Shown here piece by piece: positions 23,009-30,194 of a stretch of 30,215 bases of DNA. The translations under genes were made by a program, and so were the position numbers. Each line of letters begins with the position of its first letter. Position 1 is the stretch's first letter. Source of the stretch: an uncultured Holdemanella sp. GTDB taxonomy: Bacteria > Bacillota_I > Bacilli_A > Erysipelotrichales > Erysipelotrichaceae. The notes under the pieces are model-generated. The model worked only from the letters and a program-made list of their open reading frames with translations, had not been told where the DNA came from and searched no databases. The stretch lies in contig CAAEDN010000115.1 in the NCBI GenBank assembly GCA_900754615.1, forward strand, positions 1 to 30,215, in the 5' to 3' direction.

Positions 23009-25033
23009 CTATTTTTCGATATGTTTATCTATATATGCATATATTTCTGCAGGTGTACTTAAACTTGTTATTTGATCAATACTTTTTTTCTTAGAAAAAA
23101 TATTAAGTACATCGTTCAATACATGTATATGTTTAGTTTTGTCTTCAGCACAAAGAACAATAATAATTTTTGCCCTTTTTCCATTTAGAAAAGAGACAGG
23201 TTCTTTAAATGTACACATGGATACATCTAAGCGATTTACACCATTTTCGATTGCAGAATGCGCTAAAACAAGGTTGTCGGCCAAAAACATATATAAACCT
23301 TTGTTTCTTTGGTCGTTAATAATGGCATTTATATAATCATTCGAAATGGAACCATCATCCAATAATGGTTGTGCTGATATTTGAATGGCTTCTTCCCAGC
23401 TAACTAGAGAATTAACACATTGTATATGTGAATCTTTCAAAAAATCTAATAAGCCTCGATCATATGTTTTATGAGGAGCTTTATGAATTTGTATGCTTGA
23501 ATAATAATCTTGTAGATCTTTATGAAAATTATCTAATTTTTCAGTATTAATATAATTTGATGCGATTTTCATAATATCATCAATTTGCATTTTTGCCTGC
23601 GGCTCAGTTGCCATGCAGTTTCTTAATATAGCTACACGATCTTGATCTGTTAGTATTGGGTGCACCATAATCAACTTTTGTTCATTTGGCAGCATAACCG
23701 TTGAAATAACAACATCATAATCGCGTTCTGGCTCATAACTGCTTAAAGGTAAGTTTTTAATTTCAGTTGCTTGAGGCACTAAAGTTGACACTTCTTGGCG
23801 TAACATATTTCCAGTTCCAATGCCATTTGGGCATATAATCAAGATTCTAAATGTGTGTTTGTTTGCTTTTTGTGTAGGCATAAAAGCTCCAAAATGCAGG
23901 GTTAGATAAGCAACTTCTGCATCCGAAATAAAACAATCAAGGTTTTTAGATAATACATTGCAAGCACGTTTTGTTAATTCAAACAATTCTTCATATTCGG
24001 TTTTAATATTGTTAAGCATAGGGTTTCCTAATTGAATACCATATTTAAAACGATATAAAGAAGTTTTTAAATGCGCATTGATTGCATTGATTAATTCATC
24101 TTCCTGATCATAAAAAACATATGAAATTCTTTCAAATTCATGTACTAAAGATTTTGCCAATTCATATGTTTTATCTTCTTCCTTCATTACATTGACAGGA
24201 ACAGCTTGTAGTCTAGATCCTAGAAGGTGTAGGGCAATATAAACTTGTTCATAGTCTTTTAAATCATTAAAATATTTATGTACCAAATTGTACTCATTTG
24301 TTTCAATAATTTCTTCTTCATCCATGTCTGAAAATGTAATAATGTCATTTCTATTTTGAATGGTTGAAATGAACATAGCTAAAGCAGGTAAGATTCCACT
24401 CACATATTCGGCATGCAATTCAGATTCAATATGTTTTAAGCAATTTAATATATCATAAAGTCTTTCTGAATCAAAAGCTTCAATAATGTGATTTTCATAG
24501 TAGTGCCAAAGACTAGGAAACAACATAAAAAAGACAGCTCTTTTTTTGATCGTATCTCCATGTATGTGATATCCTGTTTTTATACTATATGTAAGTTGAA
24601 GTGCATAATGGCTTAAAAAAGCATCAACAGATTTTAAATCATTAATTATAGTGTTTCGACTAACTTGGCAAATATCGATAAAATCTTCGATATATAAAGG
24701 GCGGTTACGGGTAATTATAGAACAGATTTCAATACGTTGTCTTTCTTCAGGTGTAAAGACAAGTATACTTTCATTTTTTTTCTTATTTAATGTCTTTTGA
24801 ATAGCCTGAACCTGCTCTTTATGAAGAATAATTCCTTTGCCACGCTCTTGTATAATAGGATCGATATTATTATCGACCAGCCATTCGTTAATTTTAGAAA
24901 TGTCATAATAGACGCTTCGTTTAGAAACTTCTAAGTCATCCGCAAGGTCTTGAACTTTTAAATAACCTGTTGTGTACATTACAATATTTAGGATTTCTGT
25001 ACAACGTTTATCTAATGTATATGAAATAGACAT
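23009..25033 (-). CDS. PRD-containing PTS-controlled transcription regulator (UlaR/LicR/MtlR-like)
   Basis: 674 residues, domains in order: N-terminal helix-turn-helix (about 10-60), second HTH of the Mga type (about 95-150), PRD1 (about 180-285; H269), PRD2 (about 295-390; H321, H380), an EIIB-like domain with C401 in CPNGIGTGNML, and an EIIA-like domain (about 525-672; H592 in LVLAHSAIENGVN). These His and Cys residues are the usual phosphorylation sites through which the PTS controls such activators. The EIIA part resembles the separate EIIA at 25972. It very probably controls the divergent PTS-transketolase operon. It binds DNA, unlike the RNA-binding BglG/LicT group. AGGAGAG precedes the start. 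Confidence 0.9.
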   Translation of the reverse strand: MSISYTLDKRCTEILNIVMYTTGYLKVQDLADDLEVSKRSVYYDISKINEWLVDNNIDPIIQERGKGIILHKEQVQAIQKTLNKKKNESILVFTPEERQRIEICSIITRNRPLYIEDFIDICQVSRNTIINDLKSVDAFLSHYALQLTYSIKTGYHIHGDTIKKRAVFFMLFPSLWHYYENHIIEAFDSERLYDILNCLKHIESELHAEYVSGILPALAMFISTIQNRNDIITFSDMDEEEIIETNEYNLVHKYFNDLKDYEQVYIALHLLGSRLQAVPVNVMKEEDKTYELAKSLVHEFERISYVFYDQEDELINAINAHLKTSLYRFKYGIQLGNPMLNNIKTEYEELFELTKRACNVLSKNLDCFISDAEVAYLTLHFGAFMPTQKANKHTFRILIICPNGIGTGNMLRQEVSTLVPQATEIKNLPLSSYEPERDYDVVISTVMLPNEQKLIMVHPILTDQDRVAILRNCMATEPQAKMQIDDIMKIASNYINTEKLDNFHKDLQDYYSSIQIHKAPHKTYDRGLLDFLKDSHIQCVNSLVSWEEAIQISAQPLLDDGSISNDYINAIINDQRNKGLYMFLADNLVLAHSAIENGVNRLDVSMCTFKEPVSFLNGKRAKIIIVLCAEDKTKHIHVLNDVLNIFSKKKSIDQITSLSTPAEIYAYIDKHIEK

Positions 25034-25043
25034 AATACTCTCC

Positions 25044-25682
25044 TTAAATCATACTTTCTTTTACTTTTTTATGATAAGGTGTGCCTTTTAAATTCTTTTT
25101 TGCTTTATTGAAATAATAATTTGCTTGTTTTACATCTGAAAGATATTGATATTGTAAACCAAGAAGATATTGTAAAATGCCTTGTTGTTGATCATCTGAA
25201 TTTTTAGATAAAAGCGCATTCACAAATGAGATATCTTCGCTTTTTTTCTCAATCAAAATACGATATAACATACGATCATAAGCAACTTCATCTTCATTTC
25301 CTTTTCGTTCAATAATGTCTAATAATTTTTTAGATAATTCAACATTTTGATCATCCAAAAAGTAAAAGTAAGTCATACTGGCTACTTGATAAGCTTGGGA
25401 ATTGTTTAAATTCTGTGACAACATGAATTCTACTTGTTTGGTAATTTCATGTGTATCTTGTTTAGATATATATGTACGTAGAATATTGTAATTCTTTTCA
25501 TATGACGTAAATAATAAAGTATATAATGGGGCATTCATTTGTTGGATTGCTTCGTCATATTGACCTTTATATATTTTTTTAAGAATGGATTGCCACAAAA
25601 AGCTTCGAATAAAAAATGGAATGGCAATTGCACATAGAATAAGTGAAATTAATATAATTGCAGCTAAAAGACTCATACTCAT
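25044..25682 (-). CDS. Membrane-anchored TPR-like protein of unknown role
   Basis: 212 residues. An N-terminal membrane helix (about 4-26) is followed by a helical, probably cytoplasmic, region rich in Tyr, Leu and Gln. Patterns such as KGQYDEAIQQM, NNSQAYQVASMTYFYFLDD and QYLLGLQYQYLSDVKQANYYFNKAKK suggest three to four TPR-like hairpins. I know no specific family. It is the first gene of the deoC operon, 10 bp ahead of the PRD regulator gene, an odd partner for a catabolic regulator. The ribosome binding site AAAGGGG is 12 nt from the first ATG; a second ATG two codons later is also possible. Confidence 0.75.
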   Translation of the reverse strand: MSMSLLAAIILISLILCAIAIPFFIRSFLWQSILKKIYKGQYDEAIQQMNAPLYTLLFTSYEKNYNILRTYISKQDTHEITKQVEFMLSQNLNNSQAYQVASMTYFYFLDDQNVELSKKLLDIIERKGNEDEVAYDRMLYRILIEKKSEDISFVNALLSKNSDDQQQGILQYLLGLQYQYLSDVKQANYYFNKAKKNLKGTPYHKKVKESMI

Positions 25683-25717
25683 AAAACCTAGAAACCCCTT
25701 TCATAACTATCTTTAAA

Positions 25718-25731
25718 ATAACAATTGTTAA
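25718..25731. promoter_or_regulatory. PrfA-type box in the deoC/PTS divergent region
   Basis: Read on the minus strand, TTAACAATTGTTAT matches TTAACAnnTGTTAA at 11 of 12 fixed positions. Its core TAACA-nn-TGTTA is shared with the crp promoter box. It lies 36 bp upstream of the minus-strand start codon at 25682 and about 84 bp upstream of the PTS promoter -35. An outer dyad ATCTTTAA/TTAAAGAT (25709-25735) encloses it. No good minus-strand -10 stands 22 bp away, so it may repress or act through another geometry. Confidence 0.5.
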
Positions 25732-25814
25732 AGATTTTATCAAATCCAAATTTCTTCACGATAAACATCCTGCTTTGTGCAAGAAAAAGTATTTTTATGG
25801 ACTTTATCATTATT

Positions 25815-25843
25815 TTGTACAAAAAAACACGCTTATATATAAT
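25815..25843 (+). promoter_or_regulatory. Promoter of the PTS-transketolase operon
   Basis: TTGTAC (25815-25820), 17-bp spacer, TATAAT (25838-25843). The start is expected near 25850, giving a leader of about 120 nt before EIIA. Confidence 0.7.
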
Positions 25844-25852
25844 GATAATAGT

Positions 25853-25866
25853 GCAAAGCGCTTACA
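25853..25866. promoter_or_regulatory. cre-like core at the PTS operon start site
   Basis: GCAAAGCGCTTACA matches TGWAARCGYTWNCA at 12 of 14 positions, missing the initial TG, with the symmetric core AAGCGCTT. It overlaps the expected transcription start, the usual place for CcpA repression. Confidence 0.4.
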
Positions 25867-25885
25867 GGCAAGGACAAAATATACA

Positions 25886-25925
25886 TTTTGCACAATGTTT
25901 GTGCAAAACATTGTTCTTGTTTTTG
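25886..25925 (+). promoter_or_regulatory. Two mutually exclusive leader hairpins (possible attenuator)
   Basis: Hairpin A is TTTTGCACA (25886-25894) with TGTGCAAAA (25900-25908). Hairpin B is ACAATGTTT (25892-25900) with AAACATTGT (25906-25914), followed by TCTTGTTTTTG, so B looks like an intrinsic terminator. They share bases and cannot coexist, as in antiterminator/terminator switches. The same DNA is also a good operator, so the RNA role is only a possibility. Confidence 0.4.
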
Positions 25926-25971
25926 AAACCCATTTCACAGATAATGCAAGTGTGAAGAGGAGAGATACGAG

Positions 25972-26418
25972 ATGATTAAAGATTTGCTAAAAGTTAAAAA
26001 CTGTTTTATTAAAGAAAGTGTAAAAGATTGGGAAGATGCAATTTGTGTTGCTTGTGCACCAATGATTGAACAAGGATATTGTACAAAAGAATACGAAGAT
26101 GCTGTTTTTGAAAACACAGAAAAATTTGGGCCCTATTATGTGTTATGCGAAAACTTGGCTCTAATCCATGCGAGTAATCAATCTGGTGTAAATGAAACAC
26201 AGATGGCAGTTACAGTTTTAAAAGAACCTGTAAAATTTAAGCCTGATGGATATGATGTGCGAATATTAGTTACACTTGTTGCAAAAGATAGTCATTCTCA
26301 CATGGAAGGCATTCAAGCCATTTCCAATATCTTCGCAGATGAATCAAAAGTGAATTCGTTACTAAATGCTTCAACTCCACAAGAGATATATAATATCTTT
26401 GTTGAAAATGTAGGGTAA
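25972..26418 (+). CDS. PTS EIIA component, ascorbate/mannitol type
   Basis: A 148-residue EIIA of the fructose/mannitol superfamily as used by Ula-type systems. The phosphoryl-accepting histidine is H66 in NLALIHASNQSGVN, with the typical LKEPVKF segment downstream. It passes phosphate from HPr to EIIB. AGAGGAGAG precedes the start. It is the first gene of a PTS-transketolase operon. Its sequence pattern is shared with the C-terminal domain of the divergent regulator, which suggests that the two were built from the same cassette. Confidence 0.9.
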   Translation: MIKDLLKVKNCFIKESVKDWEDAICVACAPMIEQGYCTKEYEDAVFENTEKFGPYYVLCENLALIHASNQSGVNETQMAVTVLKEPVKFKPDGYDVRILVTLVAKDSHSHMEGIQAISNIFADESKVNSLLNASTPQEIYNIFVENVG

Positions 26419-26445
26419 GCTAAGGTAACATAGAAGGAGAAAGAT

Positions 26446-27867
26446 ATGTTAAATTTTATCGTTAATATCTTGTCTACACCTGCCATTTTAGTTGGTTTAT
26501 TATCTTTAATTGGTTTAGCATTACAGAAAAAACCAATCGAAGAAATTGTAAAAGGTACGGTTAAGACAATCGTTGGTTTCTTAGTATTAAGTGCTGGTGC
26601 TTCATTCTTACAATCTGGATCATTAAATGCATTCGGTGATATCTTCAACTATGCATTCAATATGCAAGGTGTTGTTCCTAACAATGAAGCTATCGTTTCA
26701 TTAGCATTGAAAGATTTCGCTACTGACACAGCTTACATTATGTGTTTAGGTATGATCGCAAATATTGTTTTGGCACGTTTCTCAAGATGGCACTACATCT
26801 TCTTGACTGGTCACCACACATTATATATGGCTTGTATGTTAGCTGTTATTCTAAATGTTGGTGGATTGTCAGGAGCTCAATTATGGCTTGCTGGTGGATT
26901 GGTATTAGGATTCATCATGGTTGTCAGTCCTGCTTATTGTGAACCTACAATGCGTAAAATTGTTCAAACAGATGAATTAGGATTTGGTCACTTTGGTGGT
27001 GCTGGATACTGGTTCTCTGCTCAATGTGCTAAATTATTCAAAGGAAAAAGTAAATCAACTGAAGAAGTTAACTTCCCTCAACGTTTAACTTTCTTACGTG
27101 ACACTACAGTTGCTATTGGTTTAACAATGGTTGTATTCTTCTTGATCGTAACTGGTGTTGCTGTTGGACGTGGAATCTTAGAAGCAGATCCAGAAACTAT
27201 CTTAGCTACTTATACTAACTTAGGTGGTTTATTAAATGTTGGTGCTGAAACACAAACACACTGGGCTGTTTGGGCTATTACTTCTGGTTTAAGTTTCGCT
27301 GGTGGTGTATATATTATCTTAAGTGGTGTACGTTTGATCGTCGGAGAAATCGTTCCTGCATTCCGTGGTATTGCTGAAAAATTGGTTCCAGGTGCTATTC
27401 CTGCAATCGACTGTCCAGTTGTATTCCCTTATGCTCCAAATGCTGTATTAATTGGTTTCTTAGTATCATTCTTAGGTGGTATTGTTGGATTGTTCGTATT
27501 AGCATTTATTGACAAATCATTAGTACCTTGTGCATTAATTTTACCTGGTGTAATTCCTCACTTCTTCTGTGGTGCAACTGCAGGTGTATTCGGAAATGCT
27601 GAAGGTGGATTAAAAGGTTGTGTATTTGGAAGTTTCATGCATGGTTTATTGATTACATTCTTACCAGCAATCTGTATGCCAGTTATGGGTTCATTGAACT
27701 TTGCTAACTGTACATTCTCAGATGCTGACTTCTCTTGGTTAGGTATTGTATTAGGTAATATTGCTCAACATGTTCAAGGAACAGGATTATTAGTAATCTG
27801 TGTTGTAATCTTCTTATTACCAATCGTTTATAATTTTGTAGCTCCTAAAAAAGCTGAAGAAAAATAG
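26446..27867 (+). CDS. PTS EIIC permease, UlaA/SgaT (ascorbate) family
   Basis: A 473-residue integral membrane EIIC with about 10-12 helices. It has the family start FIVNILSTPAILVGLLSLIGLALQ followed by KKPIEEIVKGTVKTIVGF, and later GHHTLYMA and FGNAEGG. It transports and phosphorylates its substrate together with EIIA and EIIB. Known members carry L-ascorbate, but many relatives have other or unknown substrates, and the ascorbate-degrading genes are absent here. GAAGGAGAAAG precedes the start. Confidence 0.9.
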   Translation: MLNFIVNILSTPAILVGLLSLIGLALQKKPIEEIVKGTVKTIVGFLVLSAGASFLQSGSLNAFGDIFNYAFNMQGVVPNNEAIVSLALKDFATDTAYIMCLGMIANIVLARFSRWHYIFLTGHHTLYMACMLAVILNVGGLSGAQLWLAGGLVLGFIMVVSPAYCEPTMRKIVQTDELGFGHFGGAGYWFSAQCAKLFKGKSKSTEEVNFPQRLTFLRDTTVAIGLTMVVFFLIVTGVAVGRGILEADPETILATYTNLGGLLNVGAETQTHWAVWAITSGLSFAGGVYIILSGVRLIVGEIVPAFRGIAEKLVPGAIPAIDCPVVFPYAPNAVLIGFLVSFLGGIVGLFVLAFIDKSLVPCALILPGVIPHFFCGATAGVFGNAEGGLKGCVFGSFMHGLLITFLPAICMPVMGSLNFANCTFSDADFSWLGIVLGNIAQHVQGTGLLVICVVIFLLPIVYNFVAPKKAEEK

Positions 27868-27881
27868 AAAGGGGAATGAAA

Positions 27882-28160
27882 ATGGCTATTCGTAGTATTA
27901 TGTGCTGCTGTGGTCAAGGACTTGGAAGTAGTATGATGGTAAGTATGAATGTTGAAAAAGCATTGAAAAACCTAGGTATTACTGGAGTTTCTGTTGACCA
28001 TACAGCTTTAAGTGAAGCAAATCCTAACTCTGCAGATTTATTTGTAGTAGGACGTGACTTAGCTCCACAAGTAGCATCATATCCTAACAAAATCATTCTT
28101 GATCGTATCATGGATATGAATGAATTAACTGAAAAACTTAAAGAAGTTTTCGGTAAGTAA
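27882..28160 (+). CDS. PTS EIIB component, ascorbate (lactose/Ula) type
   Basis: A 92-residue EIIB. The phosphocysteine loop is CGQGLGSSMM with C10 as the likely acceptor, preceded by two more cysteines (C8, C9). I use ATG 27882, 7 nt after AAAGGGG; the ATG at 27876 is only 1 nt from that site. It receives phosphate from EIIA (H66) and donates it to the sugar bound by EIIC. A strong hairpin follows before the transketolase genes. Confidence 0.9.
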   Translation: MAIRSIMCCCGQGLGSSMMVSMNVEKALKNLGITGVSVDHTALSEANPNSADLFVVGRDLAPQVASYPNKIILDRIMDMNELTEKLKEVFGK

Positions 28161-28168
28161 AATTTGAT

Positions 28169-28204
28169 AAAAAGAAGGGTTTTATATCTCCTTCTTTTTG
28201 TTTA
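28169..28204 (+). terminator. Internal terminator between EIIB and transketolase genes
   Basis: AAAAAGAAGG (28169-28178) pairs with CCTTCTTTTT (28190-28199), 10 bp, loop 11 nt, followed by GTTTAG. The T-run is partly inside the stem. Transketolase genes 18 bp on have no visible promoter, so this is probably a leaky terminator or 3'-end stabiliser that sets PTS against enzyme levels. Confidence 0.6.
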
Positions 28205-28221
28205 GCCATTTGGAGGAAATT

Positions 28222-29070
28222 ATGGATAAAAAAGTAGAAATATTAGCAAAAAAAGTGCGTTATGACATTTTGGATATGTTACAACATAGAGGTTATGGAC
28301 ACTTAGGTGGATCTTTATCTTTGGTTGAATTATTTGCGGTATTGTATGGGAAACAAATGAAATATGATCCTAAAAATCCAAAATGGGAAGGAAGAGATCG
28401 CGTTGTATTGTCAAAAGGACATGCAGGACCAGTTTGGTATTCAACATTAAGTGAATGTGGTTTCTTTGATAAAGAAAAGTTAATGACATTAAATGATGGT
28501 GGAACAATGTTGCCAAGCCATCCAGACCGAACAAAAACACCTGGAGTCGATATGACAACAGGATCATTAGGTCAAGGAACAAGTACAGCTTCAGGAATTG
28601 CCACAGCATTAAAGATGAAGCACAGTGATAACTATGTATATCTTATTGTTGGAGATGGTGAATTAAATGAAGGTCAATGTTGGGAAGCCTTCCAATACTT
28701 GGCAAACTACAAAATGAATAATTGTATCGTTATCATTGATGACAACAAACGTCAATTAGATGGATATACAAAAGATGTTATAAATCCATTTAGCATTGAA
28801 GCTAAGATGAAGGCATTTGGTTTTAATACACAAACTGTCAAAGGAAATGATTTAGATGCGATTGATGAAGCTATCACAAAAGCTAAATCAGTGACTGATT
28901 CAGCTGTATGTATTGTTTTGGATACAATCAAGGGTCAAGGTGTTAAGTTCTTTGAAGAACTTTTGGATAATCACTCAGTAAAATTCAATACAGAAGAAGT
29001 GAATCGAGCAACTGATGAGGCTAAAGCTTCTTTAAAAAAGGAAATTGAAGAGGAGGAGCAACATGTATAA
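28222..29070 (+). CDS. Transketolase, N-terminal (ThDP-binding) subunit
   Basis: 282 residues, the PP domain of a split transketolase. Catalytic and cofactor features: GHLGGSLS (H27), SKGHAGP (H67), SHPDRTKTPGVDMTTGSLGQG (H100), and the ThDP-Mg loop GDGELNEGQ (144-152) ending in IDDNK (172-176). It transfers two-carbon ketol units between sugar phosphates together with the next gene's product. The start ATG 28222 follows GGAGG by 5 nt; the longer reading at 28198 has no ribosome binding site. The gene overlaps its partner by 8 bp. Confidence 0.92.
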   Translation: MDKKVEILAKKVRYDILDMLQHRGYGHLGGSLSLVELFAVLYGKQMKYDPKNPKWEGRDRVVLSKGHAGPVWYSTLSECGFFDKEKLMTLNDGGTMLPSHPDRTKTPGVDMTTGSLGQGTSTASGIATALKMKHSDNYVYLIVGDGELNEGQCWEAFQYLANYKMNNCIVIIDDNKRQLDGYTKDVINPFSIEAKMKAFGFNTQTVKGNDLDAIDEAITKAKSVTDSAVCIVLDTIKGQGVKFFEELLDNHSVKFNTEEVNRATDEAKASLKKEIEEEEQHV

Positions 29071-30019
29071 ATTAGTAGAAAATCGTAGTGAAAAAGGTAA
29101 AGAATTACGTGTTGCAGTTGTTGAAAGCATTCAAGAACTTATTAAAGAAAATGATAAAGTGGTTGCTATGGAAGCCGATTTGGGTGGAGCTAGTAAGTTC
29201 ACAAATATCAAAAAATCAAATCCAGAAAATTTCATTCAATGTGGTATTTCAGAAGCAAATATGATTGGCGTTGGATGTGGATTATCAAGTGAAGGATTTA
29301 TTCCTTATGTACATACATTTGGACCTTTCGCAACACGTCGAGTTTATGATCAAATTTATTTATCAGGTGCATATGCACATAATACAATCAATATTTATGG
29401 TTCAGATCCAGGATTTACAGTAGGACCTAATGGAGGTACACATACAACTTGGGAAGATGTGGCTTTGATGCGTGAAATTCCAGGTTCAGTCATTGTGGAT
29501 CCTTGTGATGAAACACAAACAAGATGGGTTGTAAAAGAACTTTCTAAACATGAAGGTGTACATTATATTCGTGCAAACCGTAAAGATGTTAGAAATGTGT
29601 ATACACCAGATTCAACTTTTGAATTAGGCAAAGGGAATGTTTTAAGAGAGGGTAAAGATATTCTAATTATTGTATCTGGCCAGTTGGTAAGCGATGCATT
29701 AGATTGTGCTGAAAAATTAGTTGAAGAAGGATATTCAGTAGAAGTAATCGATATGTATTGTATTAAACCTTTAGACATTGACTTAGTGTTATCTGAATCA
29801 AAAGGTAAAAAGGCTGTTGTTACATTTGAAAATCATTCAATTTATGGCGGACTTGGAAGTGCTGTTGCAGAAGTCTTAATGGAAAATGGAGTCAACGTTC
29901 CATTTAAGCGTCATGGTGTGGATGAACGCTTTGGTCAAGTTGGAACACCAGATTTCCTTCAAAAAGAATTCCATTTAACAGCAGACGATTTATATAAAAC
30001 AGTTAAATCAATGCTTTAG
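29063..30019 (+). CDS. Transketolase, C-terminal (Pyr domain) subunit
   Basis: 318 residues: the Pyr domain plus C-terminal domain. The catalytic glutamate that activates ThDP is E64 in CGISEANMIGVGCGL. The FGPFATRRVYDQI segment and FENHSIYGGLGSAV near the C-terminus are typical. ATG 29063 lies 4 nt after AGGAGGAGC, inside the stop region of the N-subunit gene (8-bp overlap), which ensures equal synthesis. Split transketolases next to Ula-type PTS genes occur in several bacteria. AptAB apulose-4-phosphate transketolase is one characterised split example. The substrate here is not known. Confidence 0.92.
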   Translation: MYKLVENRSEKGKELRVAVVESIQELIKENDKVVAMEADLGGASKFTNIKKSNPENFIQCGISEANMIGVGCGLSSEGFIPYVHTFGPFATRRVYDQIYLSGAYAHNTINIYGSDPGFTVGPNGGTHTTWEDVALMREIPGSVIVDPCDETQTRWVVKELSKHEGVHYIRANRKDVRNVYTPDSTFELGKGNVLREGKDILIIVSGQLVSDALDCAEKLVEEGYSVEVIDMYCIKPLDIDLVLSESKGKKAVVTFENHSIYGGLGSAVAEVLMENGVNVPFKRHGVDERFGQVGTPDFLQKEFHLTADDLYKTVKSML

Positions 30020-30029
30020 AATAAAATAG

Positions 30030-30055
30030 AGCCGTTTGAAAAAGAACGGCTTTTC
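30030..30055 (+). terminator. Terminator of the PTS-transketolase operon
   Basis: AGCCGTT (30030-30036) pairs with AACGGCT (30045-30051), followed by TTTCT. The repeat copy begins 12 bp later. Confidence 0.8.
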
Positions 30056-30066
30056 TGATGCGAATT

Positions 30067-30168
30067 TTTCACATAATTGATTCTGATTTCACAATATTTA
30101 CCAAAGTTATGCAAAATTTATGACAACATGGAATGATATTCTATAAGTGCCTTAAAGATAAGGCAATG
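30067..30168 (-). repeat. Dispersed repeat, right copy of the long inverted repeat
   Basis: The inverted copy of 1-102, with a single difference at 30130. The difference falls in the ATAGAAT/ATTCTAT hairpin and turns an A-T pair into A-C on the minus strand, but into G-U if the plus strand is transcribed. Read on the minus strand it contains the last eight codons of a 17-residue ORF and then about 74 bases without a gene. Identity at its outer side may continue past 30168, because the left copy is cut by the window edge. Confidence 0.9.
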
Positions 30169-30194
30169 AATATAGAAAATAAACCAATATTCAT
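30141..30194 (-). CDS. Possible 17-residue hydrophobic peptide
   Basis: On the minus strand, AGGAGAGAGAT is followed by ATG and the peptide MNIGLFSIFIALSLRHL, then TAG. The Shine-Dalgarno and its 6-7 nt spacing are as good as those of real genes in the window. The hydrophobic core with a basic end resembles type I toxin or small membrane peptides in general, without matching a family I know. Its second half and 3' untranslated region are the repeated sequence, which points to a multicopy small-gene module. A promoter would lie outside the window. Such a short ORF may also be chance. Confidence 0.4.
   Translation of the reverse strand: MNIGLFSIFIALSLRHL

Larger units (their letters stand above)
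25774..25908. promoter_or_regulatory. Array of TTGTGCAA-type sites upstream of the PTS operon
   Basis: Related sites are TTTGTGCAA (25774-25782), the perfect palindrome TTTTGTACAAAA (25813-25824, covering the -35 box), GTGCAAA (25851-25857), and the perfect 9-bp inverted repeat TTTTGCACA-N5-TGTGCAAAA (25886-25908). Repeated on both sides of the promoter, they are good candidates for binding by the adjacent PRD regulator. Confidence 0.5.

Noticed and set aside
23009..25033. BglG/LicT-type RNA-binding antiterminator
   Set aside because: It has N-terminal helix-turn-helix domains plus EIIB and EIIA domains, not a CAT RNA-binding domain.
25725..25975. Plus-strand ORFs of 66-76 codons in the divergent control region
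   Set aside because: They run through the promoter and operator array, lack a ribosome binding site and have low-complexity products; not genes.
25972..30019. Complete ascorbate utilisation operon
   Set aside because: Only the transporter is of the ascorbate family; UlaD, E, F and G homologues are missing and transketolase takes their place.
1..30168. Composite transposon or integrative element bounded by the terminal inverted repeats
   Set aside because: There is no transposase, integrase or cargo-type gene, and the content (rpmE, glmU, prs, tatD) is core chromosome. No target-site duplication can be seen.
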